Shown here one piece after another: positions 22,604 to 30,560 of a stretch of 34,800 nucleotides of DNA. Numbering within the stretch: position 1 is the first letter of the stretch; every line of letters begins with the position of its first letter. The stretch comes from a virus. The translations under genes were made by a program, and so were the position numbers. The notes beneath the pieces were generated by a model. That model was given only the letters and a program-made list of their open reading frames with translations. It was not told where the DNA came from and ran no database searches. The stretch is from the IMG/VR virus record IMGVR_UViG_3300027754_000253, positions 1 through 34,800 of that record. One strand, 5' to 3'.

Positions 22604-24839
22604 AAAATTAGAAGTATATAATGACATAATTACTATTAAGATGGATGTTAATCAACTTCCGACTTATAAAATAGATACGAGTGGTGAGTTTGTTAAGTGG
22701 GGTAAGGATAATAACTTTCCAAAAGAATTATTAAATTCTTATAACAATCATCCTGAGCATGCTGCTATTTTAAAAGGTAAAGCACGTTATCTTAGCGGAC
22801 TTAAAATAGTACCTAGTCAAGATTTACCACAAGTTCAACAATTTTTAGCGAAGGCAAATAGATTTGATAGTTGGTATGAATTAAGAAAAAAATGTGATTC
22901 CGATAAGGCAATTTATGGAGGTTTCGCATGTCAAGTAACTACAAATTTAATAGGGCAACCGATTGAGTTTTACCATTTAGATATGGGTAAGCTTAGACTA
23001 AGTGCGGATAATTGCGGAGTTTGGTATAGTGAAGATTGGACTGCTAAAAGTTACCATTTAAAAAAGACTTACTTTCCTTTTTACAAGGATGGGTTTATAG
23101 GTGCCTCAATTTACTATTCTAAGGACTTTACACCGTCTTTAAATGAATTAGATGGACTTTACCCTTCACCCGATTATTCAAGCGTTCTATTGGACATTAA
23201 TACCGATATTGAGATTAGTAACTTTTTTCATAGTTTGGTAAAGAATGGATTTAGTGCTGGTCATATTATAACTTTCTTTAGTGGTAAATTAACACCTGAA
23301 GTTAAAGAAGATATCAAAGAACGATTCCAAGAGAAACATCAAGGCACTCAAAATGCTGGTAAGGTAGTTTTAAGTTTTACTAATCCCGATGGTAAAGGAG
23401 CAGAAGTTGTAAATGTAACTCCAACAGGTTTAGCGGACCAATACGAAGCGTTAAATAAACGTAACCAACAAAAGATAATCACAGGACATAACGTTCCAGG
23501 AGTGTTGTTTAAAATCAAAACTGAGGGTACTTTAGGCGATAGAAACGAATTAGATTTAGCTCACGAATTATTTATTAACGAATATGCAAAAGTAGAACAA
23601 GTTGCTTTCAATGAGTTTATCGATAAAATGTTTAAAAGAAAAACAGGATTAGATGTAACTTTTGAAGTTGAACAAGTACAAGCTATTGGTTTAAATTGGT
23701 TAGATCCAAACGTAAATAAATATTTAACTAATGATGAAGCAAGAGAAAAATTAGGATTGCCACCAATAGATAAAACTGTTTCGGGTGGAGCTCAAGCTGT
23801 AATTGATGCAATAAATACATTGTCTCCATTGGTTGCAAATAAAGTTTTAGAATCAATGAGTTCAGATGAAATAAGAGCATTGGTTGGATTAGCTTCTACA
23901 ACTGCACCAAAGGTTGATGTTAATGGAGTTCCAGTAGTTATTCAAGAAACTATTATAAATGAAGCATTAAAAAATTTAAGTGGAAGACAAAGACAAGGTT
24001 TAGATTCTATTGTTAGAAAATTTAATAAAGGGGATTACAATCAAGAGCAAGCGTTAATACATATTAAATCATTTGGATTTAGTGATGAAGATTCATTAAA
24101 ATATTTAGGCATAGTTCAAGATGAAATTGAAAAAGAAAATAAAATAAATGTTCAACAATCTAATGATAAAGAAAAAAGATTTATCGAATGGGCAACTGCA
24201 CGAGCAATACAAATAGATGACGAAGATGAAATCATAGATATTGAATATGTAAACTTTAAGGATTCAAAACAAGTTTTAAAATTTGAGTTATCGAAACAAA
24301 AATTATATTTATCTAATAGATTACAATTATCTTCTATTGATTTACGAAATGCAATTTTAAATTTATTAAAAGGTAATCCATTTGCGAAACCTGAAGAACT
24401 TGCAAAAGCAATGAATGTAGATATTGAAAAAATTAACGAGCAAACAAAATGGTTACAAGAAAAAAAACTAGTTAATTTTATTGATGGAATATTTCAACCA
24501 ACTGAAAAGGGATTAGATAAAAATACTGAAAATTACGATACTGAAATTTATACAGTTTATAAATACGATAAAAGACCAGATGTAAGTGGTGGTAAATTAA
24601 TATCAACATCAAGAGATTTTTGTAGAAAAATGGTTGGTTTAACTTCAGGAACTGAATTAGTCGATGGCAAAATGAAAGCTAAAAGATTAACATATAATGA
24701 AATTGAAGATTACACTAACGAGTTTGGAGAAGATGCTTGGAATTTCAGAGGTGGATTTTATAATGATGGAACTGAAACAACTCCTTGGTGCCGCCATATT
24801 TGGGTAGGTGAAACTAGGATAAAACGTAAAAAGAAATAA
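22596..24839 (+). CDS. Portal protein with C-terminal head-morphogenesis-like extension
   Basis: A 747-aa protein; the start ATG overlaps the end of the previous gene. Residues 1-400 follow the portal pattern: WGKDNNFPKELLNSYNNHPE, AAILKGKARYLSGLKIV, a beta part (YWEDWTAKSY-like), and a stem helix (EALNKRNQQKIITGHNVPGV). After about residue 470 comes a helical region and then a winged-helix-like unit (EELAKAMNVDIEKINEQTKW). The last 80 residues have RDFCRKMVG and PWCRHIW, resembling MuF-type head proteins. A portal normally forms the dodecameric DNA entry ring. This gene is therefore probably a portal fused with an assembly or effector domain. Confidence 0.8.
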   Translation: MARKLEVYNDIITIKMDVNQLPTYKIDTSGEFVKWGKDNNFPKELLNSYNNHPEHAAILKGKARYLSGLKIVPSQDLPQVQQFLAKANRFDSWYELRKKCDSDKAIYGGFACQVTTNLIGQPIEFYHLDMGKLRLSADNCGVWYSEDWTAKSYHLKKTYFPFYKDGFIGASIYYSKDFTPSLNELDGLYPSPDYSSVLLDINTDIEISNFFHSLVKNGFSAGHIITFFSGKLTPEVKEDIKERFQEKHQGTQNAGKVVLSFTNPDGKGAEVVNVTPTGLADQYEALNKRNQQKIITGHNVPGVLFKIKTEGTLGDRNELDLAHELFINEYAKVEQVAFNEFIDKMFKRKTGLDVTFEVEQVQAIGLNWLDPNVNKYLTNDEAREKLGLPPIDKTVSGGAQAVIDAINTLSPLVANKVLESMSSDEIRALVGLASTTAPKVDVNGVPVVIQETIINEALKNLSGRQRQGLDSIVRKFNKGDYNQEQALIHIKSFGFSDEDSLKYLGIVQDEIEKENKINVQQSNDKEKRFIEWATARAIQIDDEDEIIDIEYVNFKDSKQVLKFELSKQKLYLSNRLQLSSIDLRNAILNLLKGNPFAKPEELAKAMNVDIEKINEQTKWLQEKKLVNFIDGIFQPTEKGLDKNTENYDTEIYTVYKYDKRPDVSGGKLISTSRDFCRKMVGLTSGTELVDGKMKAKRLTYNEIEDYTNEFGEDAWNFRGGFYNDGTETTPWCRHIWVGETRIKRKKK

Positions 24840-24840
24840 T

Positions 24841-25422
24841 ATGAGTACACTTTGGATAGGTCAAGATTATTTAATTAGACATTCGGTTATTGATGACAAT
24901 ACTGAATACGATAAGATAACACCAGTTATTGAATTGGTACAGGATAAATATATACTTCCTTTATTGGGAACCAGTTTATATAATACGATTGAAACTCACA
25001 TCTTAGCTTATATAAATTCATCAACTACTATTCCAGCAGCTTACAAAACATTAATTGATAACTACATTTTAAAAATGATGGTTCATTATATTATGTATGA
25101 AAGCTCACCAACGTTTAAATTCCGATATGCTAATAAAGGCATAATGACAAATAGTAGTGATAATGGGCAACCAATACCTACTAATGACATGGAATATTTA
25201 ATGAATATTTGGAAAACAAATGGCGAGATGTACGGGGATAGAATGATAAAATATTTAAACTATAATAACTCTACTTACCCAACTTACAATACTAATACAG
25301 GAGCGGATATATTCCCGGAACGAAATGCTTACGATGTTGATATTTATTTAGGCACTAGAATTTTAGGTAAAAAAGATTATAGTAATATACAAGATAACCG
25401 AGACAATCCAGTATGGCAATAA
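24841..25422 (+). CDS. Head-tail connector protein (DUF6712-like)
   Basis: A 193-aa helical protein: DDNTEYDKITPVIELVQDKY, PLLGTSLYNTIETHILAYIN and LIDNYILKMMVHYIMYESSP. Such helical proteins after the portal in Bacteroidetes phages are annotated as DUF6712 connectors or adaptors. The C-terminus is Tyr/Asn-rich (TYPTYNTNTGADIFPE). Its stop overlaps the ATG of a small basic ORF. Role from position and pattern. Confidence 0.7.
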   Translation: MSTLWIGQDYLIRHSVIDDNTEYDKITPVIELVQDKYILPLLGTSLYNTIETHILAYINSSTTIPAAYKTLIDNYILKMMVHYIMYESSPTFKFRYANKGIMTNSSDNGQPIPTNDMEYLMNIWKTNGEMYGDRMIKYLNYNNSTYPTYNTNTGADIFPERNAYDVDIYLGTRILGKKDYSNIQDNRDNPVWQ

Positions 25423-25544
25423 GAAAGAAAACAAAGAGTGAAATTAAAAAGTACATTAAAAAAAATAAGAAAAAAATAGATGCTTACGTTAAACAAATTG
25501 GTAATTGCGATAGAAAGTTATGCGTCTGCTCACAAGCAGATTAA
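25413..25544 (+). CDS. Possible very basic 43-aa protein
   Basis: MAIRKKTKSEIKKYIKKNKK followed by KIDAYVKQIGNCDRKLCVCS. The first 22 residues are Lys-rich, as in the 39-aa protein at 7989-8108. It starts in the last codons of the connector gene and ends inside the neck gene in another frame, so only its first half is free of overlap. Confidence 0.35.
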   Translation: MAIRKKTKSEIKKYIKKNKKKIDAYVKQIGNCDRKLCVCSQAD

Positions 25545-25935
25545 GAGCTGGTTTTTTGGCGATCCTTGGGATGAATTAAATGGAGGGCAATCTATTCATT
25601 ATCCTATGTTATTTGGTACTTTGCAACCTAATAGAATAAGTGGCACTAGTGATGTAACTGTAATTAGATTTTATATTTGTGATAAAAGCAAGAAGGGTTT
25701 AAGAAATCAACTTGAGGTCTTATCGGACTGCAAACAAATATGTTTAGATACTTTAATTTATTTTATGCAGTATGATTTTAGCGAACTAATAAAAATAAAT
25801 AGTGAGGTAACTTTAACTGATTTTGTAGATGCTTTTAATGATGAGGTTGCGGGGTGGTATTTTGATATAGAATTTAGTGCAATATTTGAATGGGATGCTT
25901 GTAGTATTCCGATAACAAATCCAACAACAATATAA
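25480..25935 (+). CDS. Neck or tail-terminator protein
   Basis: A 151-aa protein: LNKLVIAIESYASAHKQIKS, then WFFGDPWDELNG, HYPMLFGTLQPNRISG, then a beta section VTVIRFYICDKSKKGLRNQL and a helix. It resembles small proteins downstream of connectors that close the head neck or end the tail. The WFFGDPWDELN block is distinctive, and I recall it in Bacteroidetes phages, but cannot name the family. Overlaps the 43-aa ORF. Confidence 0.6.
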   Translation: MLTLNKLVIAIESYASAHKQIKSWFFGDPWDELNGGQSIHYPMLFGTLQPNRISGTSDVTVIRFYICDKSKKGLRNQLEVLSDCKQICLDTLIYFMQYDFSELIKINSEVTLTDFVDAFNDEVAGWYFDIEFSAIFEWDACSIPITNPTTI

Positions 25936-25955
25936 CAATTTAAAAATATAAAATA

Positions 25956-26405
25956 ATGGTAAGTAAAAAAACAATAACAAGACCCGCTAACACTACAGCT
26001 TATTCAATAGGCGATGTATTATCAGGAGATACAATAGTAATTCCGATAACAATAGATGCTGACTTAGGTAATTCAGTAATTTTAAACAGTTCAATAATAA
26101 GCTCTAATCCAGCTTCAACTCCTTCTTTGACTTTGAATTTTTATTCAGAATCATTTACAGTTGCTGCGGATAATGCTGCTTTCGTTCCGACTGCTGCAAA
26201 TCAAAAGAACTTTTTAGGTAAAATAAAGCATACTAATTGGGCGGCAACTACTAATGAGAAAACATCAACTAATGATATTAGCAAACCGATAAGTGTAGTG
26301 CCTACTTTAAGTGCTGCTCATATTTTTTGTGTAGTAACTTTAGAAAGTGTTTACACTCCAACAAGTGCTGAACAAATTACAATCGTTTTAAACATAGTTC
26401 AATAA
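25956..26405 (+). CDS. Phage structural protein (beta-sandwich type)
   Basis: A 149-aa protein: KTITRPANTTAYSIGDVLSG, then beta strands (DADLGNSVILNSSIISSNPA, TLNFYSESFTV). The pattern R-P-x-x-T-x-A-Y-x-x-G-D-V is typical of phage structural proteins found near tail or head genes. The ACAATTTAAAA leader occurs 11 nt before the start. The stop overlaps the next start by one base. Confidence 0.65.
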   Translation: MVSKKTITRPANTTAYSIGDVLSGDTIVIPITIDADLGNSVILNSSIISSNPASTPSLTLNFYSESFTVAADNAAFVPTAANQKNFLGKIKHTNWAATTNEKTSTNDISKPISVVPTLSAAHIFCVVTLESVYTPTSAEQITIVLNIVQ

Positions 26406-27199
26406 TGAAAATCAGTAAGTATAATAGTTTTTATTATGAAGCGGCATTTTCTGCTTCTGCTACAGCTTACTTTAATCAAGTAACTAGTAATGGCGGGAGT
26501 TTAACCAATGATGAAAAAACTTATATCAATACTTTTATTGGTGCTTTAGGAACTGATTTTGCTGAGTTTGATAGATTGTGGATTCATGGATTAAGTAATT
26601 CAGTAGCTGCTAGAACAAGTTTAGCAAACCCAACAAGTACAATGATTACAGTGGTTAATTCGCCAACGTTTACAGCAAGTCAAGGTTATACAGGAAATGA
26701 TGTTAATTCTTATCTTGAATCTAATTTTAACCCATCAATAGGAACTAATAAATACACAAGAAATTCATGTAGTTTTGGAGTTTATTCTTTAACTAATACA
26801 AATGAATTGGCTATTGATATTGGATTATATGATGGTAATTTTTCTCAAATAAGATTAAGAGAAGGCGGTTTGACTTATGTAAATATAAATGATGGCGGTG
26901 CAACACAATCTATTACTAATGCATCTTCAACTTCTTTATTTTCAGCGGTTAGAACTTCTTCAACTATAAATAATATTTATAGAGCTGGTTCTTTGCTTAA
27001 TACTTATACTATAGCAAGTACAGGGTTGCCTAATTTAACTTATTATATGTTAGCAAGACATAATAATTATGGTGGAGGGTCTTCTGATTTTTCATCAAGA
27101 AAAATTAGTGCTTCTTTTATGGGTAGTGGAATAATAAATCAAGCTACTTTTTATACAGCATTACAAGCATTAGGAACTTCAATAGGATGGGCAATTTAA
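26405..27199 (+). CDS. Probable receptor-binding protein (lectin-like)
   Basis: A 264-aa beta-rich protein: IGALGTDFAEFDRLWIHGLS in the first third, then VNSYLESNFNPSIGTNKYTR, SCSFGVYSLTNTNELAIDIG and LTYYMLARHNNYGGG. The GxYDGNFSQIRLR core and the strands suggest a concanavalin/LamG-like jelly roll. Similar proteins in Bacteroidetes phages follow the neck genes and are thought to bind host surface sugars. High Ser/Thr/Asn content is notable. Function inferred from pattern. Confidence 0.5.
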   Translation: MKISKYNSFYYEAAFSASATAYFNQVTSNGGSLTNDEKTYINTFIGALGTDFAEFDRLWIHGLSNSVAARTSLANPTSTMITVVNSPTFTASQGYTGNDVNSYLESNFNPSIGTNKYTRNSCSFGVYSLTNTNELAIDIGLYDGNFSQIRLREGGLTYVNINDGGATQSITNASSTSLFSAVRTSSTINNIYRAGSLLNTYTIASTGLPNLTYYMLARHNNYGGGSSDFSSRKISASFMGSGIINQATFYTALQALGTSIGWAI

Positions 27200-27201
27200 T
27201 T

Positions 27202-27435
27202 ATGAATACATTTTATAAAATATCAAAATTAGATGCTAACAAGGTTGGCAGTTTTGAGTATGAAGTAGGTTATGAATTTAATCCATTTTGTTCTGAACAA
27301 GTTGATGGAACTTATTTAGTAAGTATTGATTTAGTTGAACAATTAAAAGATAACGAAAATATTAAAAAAGTTGATTGGACTAAATTAGAAGCAATTAATT
27401 ATACTCAAATAAATACTAAAATTACAAATATATAA
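27202..27435 (+). CDS. Small phage protein following the receptor-binding gene
   Basis: A 77-aa acidic protein, MNTFYKISKLDANKVGSFEY, with a C-terminal INTKITNI. An ATG 15 bases upstream would add five residues; the later start has an AATTTAATT leader similar to others in the block. Unrecognised; a tail-fibre chaperone is possible. Confidence 0.5.
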   Translation: MNTFYKISKLDANKVGSFEYEVGYEFNPFCSEQVDGTYLVSIDLVEQLKDNENIKKVDWTKLEAINYTQINTKITNI

Positions 27436-27629
27436 TGACACAATTTGACATTCTTTTATGGCTGGTCTCGGGGTTGATAGCCATCTTATCTTTCATCGGG
27501 GCATTAGGGGTTAATGCTTTGATGAAGATGAGCAAAGACCTTAACGAAATTAAAACAATGGTAATGGTCCAGGATGTTAAGCATGATAGTTTAGAACACA
27601 GAGTTGAACAATTAGAACATAAGAAATGA
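27435..27629 (+). CDS. Small membrane protein with coiled coil (holin-like candidate)
   Basis: A 64-aa protein with one membrane segment near residues 7-28 (LLWLVSGLIAILSFIGALGV) and a charged coiled coil after it (HDSLEHRVEQLEHKK). Together with the next genes it starts the lysis group. Such proteins appear in phages as holins or antiholins; the choice cannot be made here. Confidence 0.55.
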   Translation: MTQFDILLWLVSGLIAILSFIGALGVNALMKMSKDLNEIKTMVMVQDVKHDSLEHRVEQLEHKK

Positions 27630-28174
27630 AAAAATATACTATCGAAGAAATAAAATCACAATATTTATTAAACAATTACAAATGGTTTAGTGATATTAAT
27701 TTTGTTGGCATACGTTCAAATTCTGATTTGCCTAATCAGTTCGATGACTTATTTGGAGTAATTAATAATAATAAAATAGAATGGTTTACTTGTACTACTA
27801 ATCCTGGAGTTCATTGGTTAAAGAACTTATTAAACCCAAAAGGTTCTGCGTTATTAAAACCTAGTCAATACGTTGATACTTGGAGAATAGGAATGCATCA
27901 AGGCAAGTATGAAGCGTTTTGTCAAGTCAAGCCAGTAACTGTTTATCGTGATAAAAACTTAAATGATAAGGCAGAAGAAAATCAAACTTTAGATACGGGA
28001 TTATTTGGTATCAATATACACAGGGCGAATGAAAAATCAATATCTACAATAATAGATAAATGGAGTGCTGGTTGTCAAGTGCTAAATAATCCCGCAGACT
28101 TTAAAAAGATTTTAATTTTGGCTAAGGAATCAAAGAAATTAAACTTTACTTATACTTTATTAAAAGAATTTTAA
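27626..28174 (+). CDS. Probable peptidoglycan hydrolase (endolysin)
   Basis: A 182-aa protein: NNYKWFSDINFVGIRSNSDL, then WFTCTTNPGVHWLKNLLNPK, then LDTGLFGINIHRAN and IDKWSAGCQVLNNPADFKKI. The H-x-A-N ... S-A-G-C motif recalls YkuD-like and related peptidoglycan-acting enzymes, with H and C as likely catalytic residues. No signal peptide is seen, so release would need the holin-like neighbours. It lies between holin-like and spanin-like genes. The class of bond cleaved is not decided. Confidence 0.65.
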   Translation: MKKYTIEEIKSQYLLNNYKWFSDINFVGIRSNSDLPNQFDDLFGVINNNKIEWFTCTTNPGVHWLKNLLNPKGSALLKPSQYVDTWRIGMHQGKYEAFCQVKPVTVYRDKNLNDKAEENQTLDTGLFGINIHRANEKSISTIIDKWSAGCQVLNNPADFKKILILAKESKKLNFTYTLLKEF

Positions 28175-28175
28175 A

Positions 28176-28421
28176 ATGGACCAGGTTTCTATTATTGGCA
28201 TAGTAGTCGCCTTAATAGGCGTACTCAAAGGTAAAGATGTTTGGGATTACTTCAAAAGTAGAAACGAACTAAAAGCTTCAGGTAATAACAAAGTAATTAC
28301 AATTTACGAAGATCAGATTAACGAATTAAAAAAGAGAATAGAATTATTGGAGCAACGTATTGAAATGTTAATTGAGAAACTACAAAGTAAAATAACTAAA
28401 AGTAGAGGGAAAAAAGAATGA
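28176..28421 (+). CDS. Small membrane protein with coiled coil, lysis cassette
   Basis: An 81-aa protein with an N-terminal hydrophobic segment (VSIIGIVVALIGVLKGKDVW) and a long coiled coil (IYEDQINELKKRIELLEQRI). A holin or a membrane anchor for the endolysin is possible. It overlaps the next gene by four bases. Confidence 0.55.
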   Translation: MDQVSIIGIVVALIGVLKGKDVWDYFKSRNELKASGNNKVITIYEDQINELKKRIELLEQRIEMLIEKLQSKITKSRGKKE

Positions 28422-28642
28422 AAAATTTTATAAAACAAATATTAGCAGATGAAACAGGAACGATTTCGAGTAAACGAGTATGTGGAATAATATGCACAAT
28501 TATGTTATGCTCTACTCTTTTTGCTAATCAGTTTACACCTGAACACATTAAGCCTTCAGACACCTTAGTTGAATGCGTAACAGCATTAGCTTTTGGTTGT
28601 TTAGGATTGACTACAATAGATAAATTTAGCACAAGAAAATGA
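28418..28642 (+). CDS. Holin-like membrane protein
   Basis: A 74-aa protein that starts MKNFIKQILADETGTISSKR and then has two hydrophobic stretches: VCGIICTIMLCSTLFANQFT and LVECVTALAFGCLGLTTIDK. The ADETGTISSKR preface before the first membrane segment is shared by holin-like proteins in Bacteroidetes phages. It probably makes holes in the inner membrane for lysis timing. The stop overlaps the next start (ATGA). Confidence 0.7.
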   Translation: MKNFIKQILADETGTISSKRVCGIICTIMLCSTLFANQFTPEHIKPSDTLVECVTALAFGCLGLTTIDKFSTRK

Positions 28643-28728
28643 AAAAAATAAAAGAGAATAAAGTTTTAATAATATTTATTACATCAATAATTTTGTGGGT
28701 TTGTTTTTTTTCACAATGTGTTAATTAA
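28639..28728 (+). CDS. 29-aa membrane peptide in the lysis cassette
   Basis: MKKIKENKVLIIFITSIILW followed by VCFFSQCVN. The start lies in the ATGA of the holin-like gene. One membrane segment follows a Lys-rich N-terminus, with a Cys near the end; the residue before the cysteine is Gln, so a lipobox is unlikely. The translational coupling gives it moderate support. Confidence 0.5.
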   Translation: MKKIKENKVLIIFITSIILWVCFFSQCVN

Positions 28729-28747
28729 TACACTTAATAACTTTGTC

Positions 28748-29083
28748 ATGTTCAATAAATCAATTATTTTGTGCATAATAACATTATGTGTTCATTTACT
28801 AATTGTTTGGTTTCTTTATTCTCCTTATAACGAATTAGGAATAATTAAAAACTTTAGAAATGAAATTGATAGTATCAATAAAATAAATGATAGTTTGTAT
28901 TCAGAGATTAAATATCACAATATTGAAATCGAACATTACGAACAGGAGATAAGTTATTTAGGCCACCAAAAACAAACAATAATAATAAAATATAAAACCA
29001 AAGTAAATGAAATTGATACGCTTAATAATAATAACCTTGTTGCTGAATTTGACAGCATATTCTCAAAGTTTAATTATAAATAA
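28748..29083 (+). CDS. Inner-membrane spanin-like protein
   Basis: A 111-aa protein (an ATG at 28718 would add ten residues). It has an N-terminal membrane segment (SIILCIITLCVHLLIVWFLY) and then a coiled-coil-forming part (IKNFRNEIDSINKINDSLYS). Its last 77 bases overlap the next gene in another frame. N-terminal anchor plus coiled coil, followed by an overlapping gene with a signal peptide, is the arrangement of i-spanin/o-spanin pairs, which fuse inner and outer membranes at lysis. Confidence 0.55.
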   Translation: MFNKSIILCIITLCVHLLIVWFLYSPYNELGIIKNFRNEIDSINKINDSLYSEIKYHNIEIEHYEQEISYLGHQKQTIIIKYKTKVNEIDTLNNNNLVAEFDSIFSKFNYK

Positions 29084-29414
29084 TAAAGATACTTTAATTT
29101 GTTTTAGTTCCGATAAAGCTAAGTTCTTAGCAAAACAATACCATAAAGCTGAAGCATACTATTTATCAGATTCATTATGCCAGCAACAACTAATTTTCAA
29201 AGCTAACCAGGTTAATTTATATAAAAAGAATGAAGATAAGTTACAAACTATTATCGGAAATCAAGTAAGTATAATTAAGTTTAAAGACGAAGAAAACAAA
29301 TCATTAACTATTCAGATGAAAGGTTTAAACTTGGAGGTAAAGAAACAAAAGCGGTTAAAAGGCATTAGTATAATTTTCGGAGTATCCTGTTTAGTTTTTG
29401 CTTTAGTTAAATAG
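29007..29414 (+). CDS. Secreted/outer-membrane spanin-like or membrane protein
   Basis: A 135-aa protein with a signal-peptide-like start, MKLIRLIIITLLLNLTAYSQ, a helical soluble middle (LCQQQLIFKANQVNLYKKNE), and a C-terminal hydrophobic segment (GISIIFGVSCLVFALV). It overlaps the spanin-like gene by 77 bases. There is no lipobox; a C-terminal anchor may hold it in place, which is unlike classical Rz1. It ends the plus-strand block, overlapping the minus-strand GIY-YIG gene tail to tail by eight bases. Confidence 0.55.
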   Translation: MKLIRLIIITLLLNLTAYSQSLIINNKDTLICFSSDKAKFLAKQYHKAEAYYLSDSLCQQQLIFKANQVNLYKKNEDKLQTIIGNQVSIIKFKDEENKSLTIQMKGLNLEVKKQKRLKGISIIFGVSCLVFALVK

Positions 29415-29859
29415 TTATACCATAAGATCTATATAAATAATTATAATATTCTTTTATTGTTAATCCCAAAATTTCGGCTTTAATTTTATCCTCTTTTTCC
29501 ATAATTTTTAATGCTTTAGATGATCTTTGTTGTTCTATTTTATTATCTAAGTATTTTTTAAAATTATACTGATTATTTTCTAAATTAAACCCCCATTGTA
29601 AAAATTGATGTATCCAATATATTTCTAAGAATGAAGAGTTTTTTATAATTGTTTCATCCAATATTTCAATAGTAAATGGCGGTGATAAATGACGTTGTTT
29701 TAAAAGATAAGACTTATGTTCTTTAAATCTATATTCTGGATTAACACTTTTGCCAATATATACAGGGGTTTCGTTTTTATCAAATAAACAATAAATAAAA
29801 CATTTTCTATTTTTTTGATGTATTATACTATAATCCCTATTAGATTTTTTTTCATTCAT
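29407..29859 (-). CDS. GIY-YIG endonuclease
   Basis: A 150-aa protein with the GIY-YIG nuclease core: CFIYCLFDKNETPVYIGKSV (GIY replaced by IYC, YIG present), the conserved Arg in EYRFKEHKS, and Glu in SFLEIYWIHQF. A basic tail follows. Such stand-alone nucleases can be homing or recombination enzymes. The ATG at 29859 is chosen because the longer reading frame (to 29955) would overlap the next gene by 74 bases. It is the last gene of the leftward block. Confidence 0.8.
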   Translation of the reverse strand: MNEKKSNRDYSIIHQKNRKCFIYCLFDKNETPVYIGKSVNPEYRFKEHKSYLLKQRHLSPPFTIEILDETIIKNSSFLEIYWIHQFLQWGFNLENNQYNFKKYLDNKIEQQRSSKALKIMEKEDKIKAEILGLTIKEYYNYLYRSYGITI

Positions 29860-29881
29860 ATATTTATTTATGCTATTTATA

Positions 29882-30223
29882 TCAATTATCGATATGTTTG
29901 TTATATAAACGTTCTTTAAGCATCCCCTCAATAAGAATAAGATAATTAATTGCATCCCCTATTTTCTCCTCAATATATTTATCGGTATAGTTTACAGCTC
30001 CATTATCAACAGCATCTAAAGTATCTTTAATGGATTGAAAGTGTTTAACAGCAAATTCCCAAGCTATTTTTTCGGGGCAAGTATGAAAACTAATCCCTAC
30101 TGACTGTTTAAAATTATGGAACTTATCGGAATCGGTTGAATATTCTTTGCCTTTCGATAACATAATTAACTTAATCAAATCAATTCTTTTTTCAATAACT
30201 TTGTTAAAATCGGTTACATTCAT
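29882..30223 (-). CDS. MazG-like or nucleotide-modification-associated protein
   Basis: A 113-aa helical protein: LSKGKEYSTDSDKFHNFKQS, PEKIAWEFAVKHFQSIKDTL and EEKIGDAINYLILIEGMLKE. The KG-x-EY ... D-x-x-NF ... EE-K-x-x-D pattern is that of small all-alpha NTP pyrophosphohydrolase-like proteins common in phages. It may act on nucleotides to support DNA synthesis. It starts within four bases of the next gene's end, so they are co-transcribed. Confidence 0.65.
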   Translation of the reverse strand: MNVTDFNKVIEKRIDLIKLIMLSKGKEYSTDSDKFHNFKQSVGISFHTCPEKIAWEFAVKHFQSIKDTLDAVDNGAVNYTDKYIEEKIGDAINYLILIEGMLKERLYNKHIDN

Positions 30224-30504
30224 TTGAATCCTTTGTTTTCTATTAAATAATCATACAGCTCTTTTGTGTCTTTATATTCTTCGTTTAAATCGGGAGTGCC
30301 ATTAATTCCATTCATTTCGTATAGATAATAACACAAATGATAATCCCCATTTTCGGTTAATACTTCAGCCCATAACAAATCAGTAACTCTTGTAATTTCA
30401 TCAAAGGTTTCTAATAAATCAATTTTTAAAGCATAAAGTTCATCTGATCTTTTATTGTGAGCTATTTGCAAATCAATAATTTGTTTAAATTTTTCGTAAT
30501 TCAT
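30220..30504 (-). CDS. Hypothetical early protein
   Basis: A 94-aa acidic protein, MNYEKFKQIIDLQIAHNKRS, with helical LETFDEITRVTDLLWAEVLT and a C-terminal YDYLIENKGFK. Similar proteins often accompany MazG-like genes in phages. No named family is assigned. Confidence 0.6.
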   Translation of the reverse strand: MNYEKFKQIIDLQIAHNKRSDELYALKIDLLETFDEITRVTDLLWAEVLTENGDYHLCYYLYEMNGINGTPDLNEEYKDTKELYDYLIENKGFK

Positions 30505-30560
30505 ATTTTTATTTGTTGGTTAGTTTCTACATTAAGGTTGTTTTTGTGGATTATAGTAAA

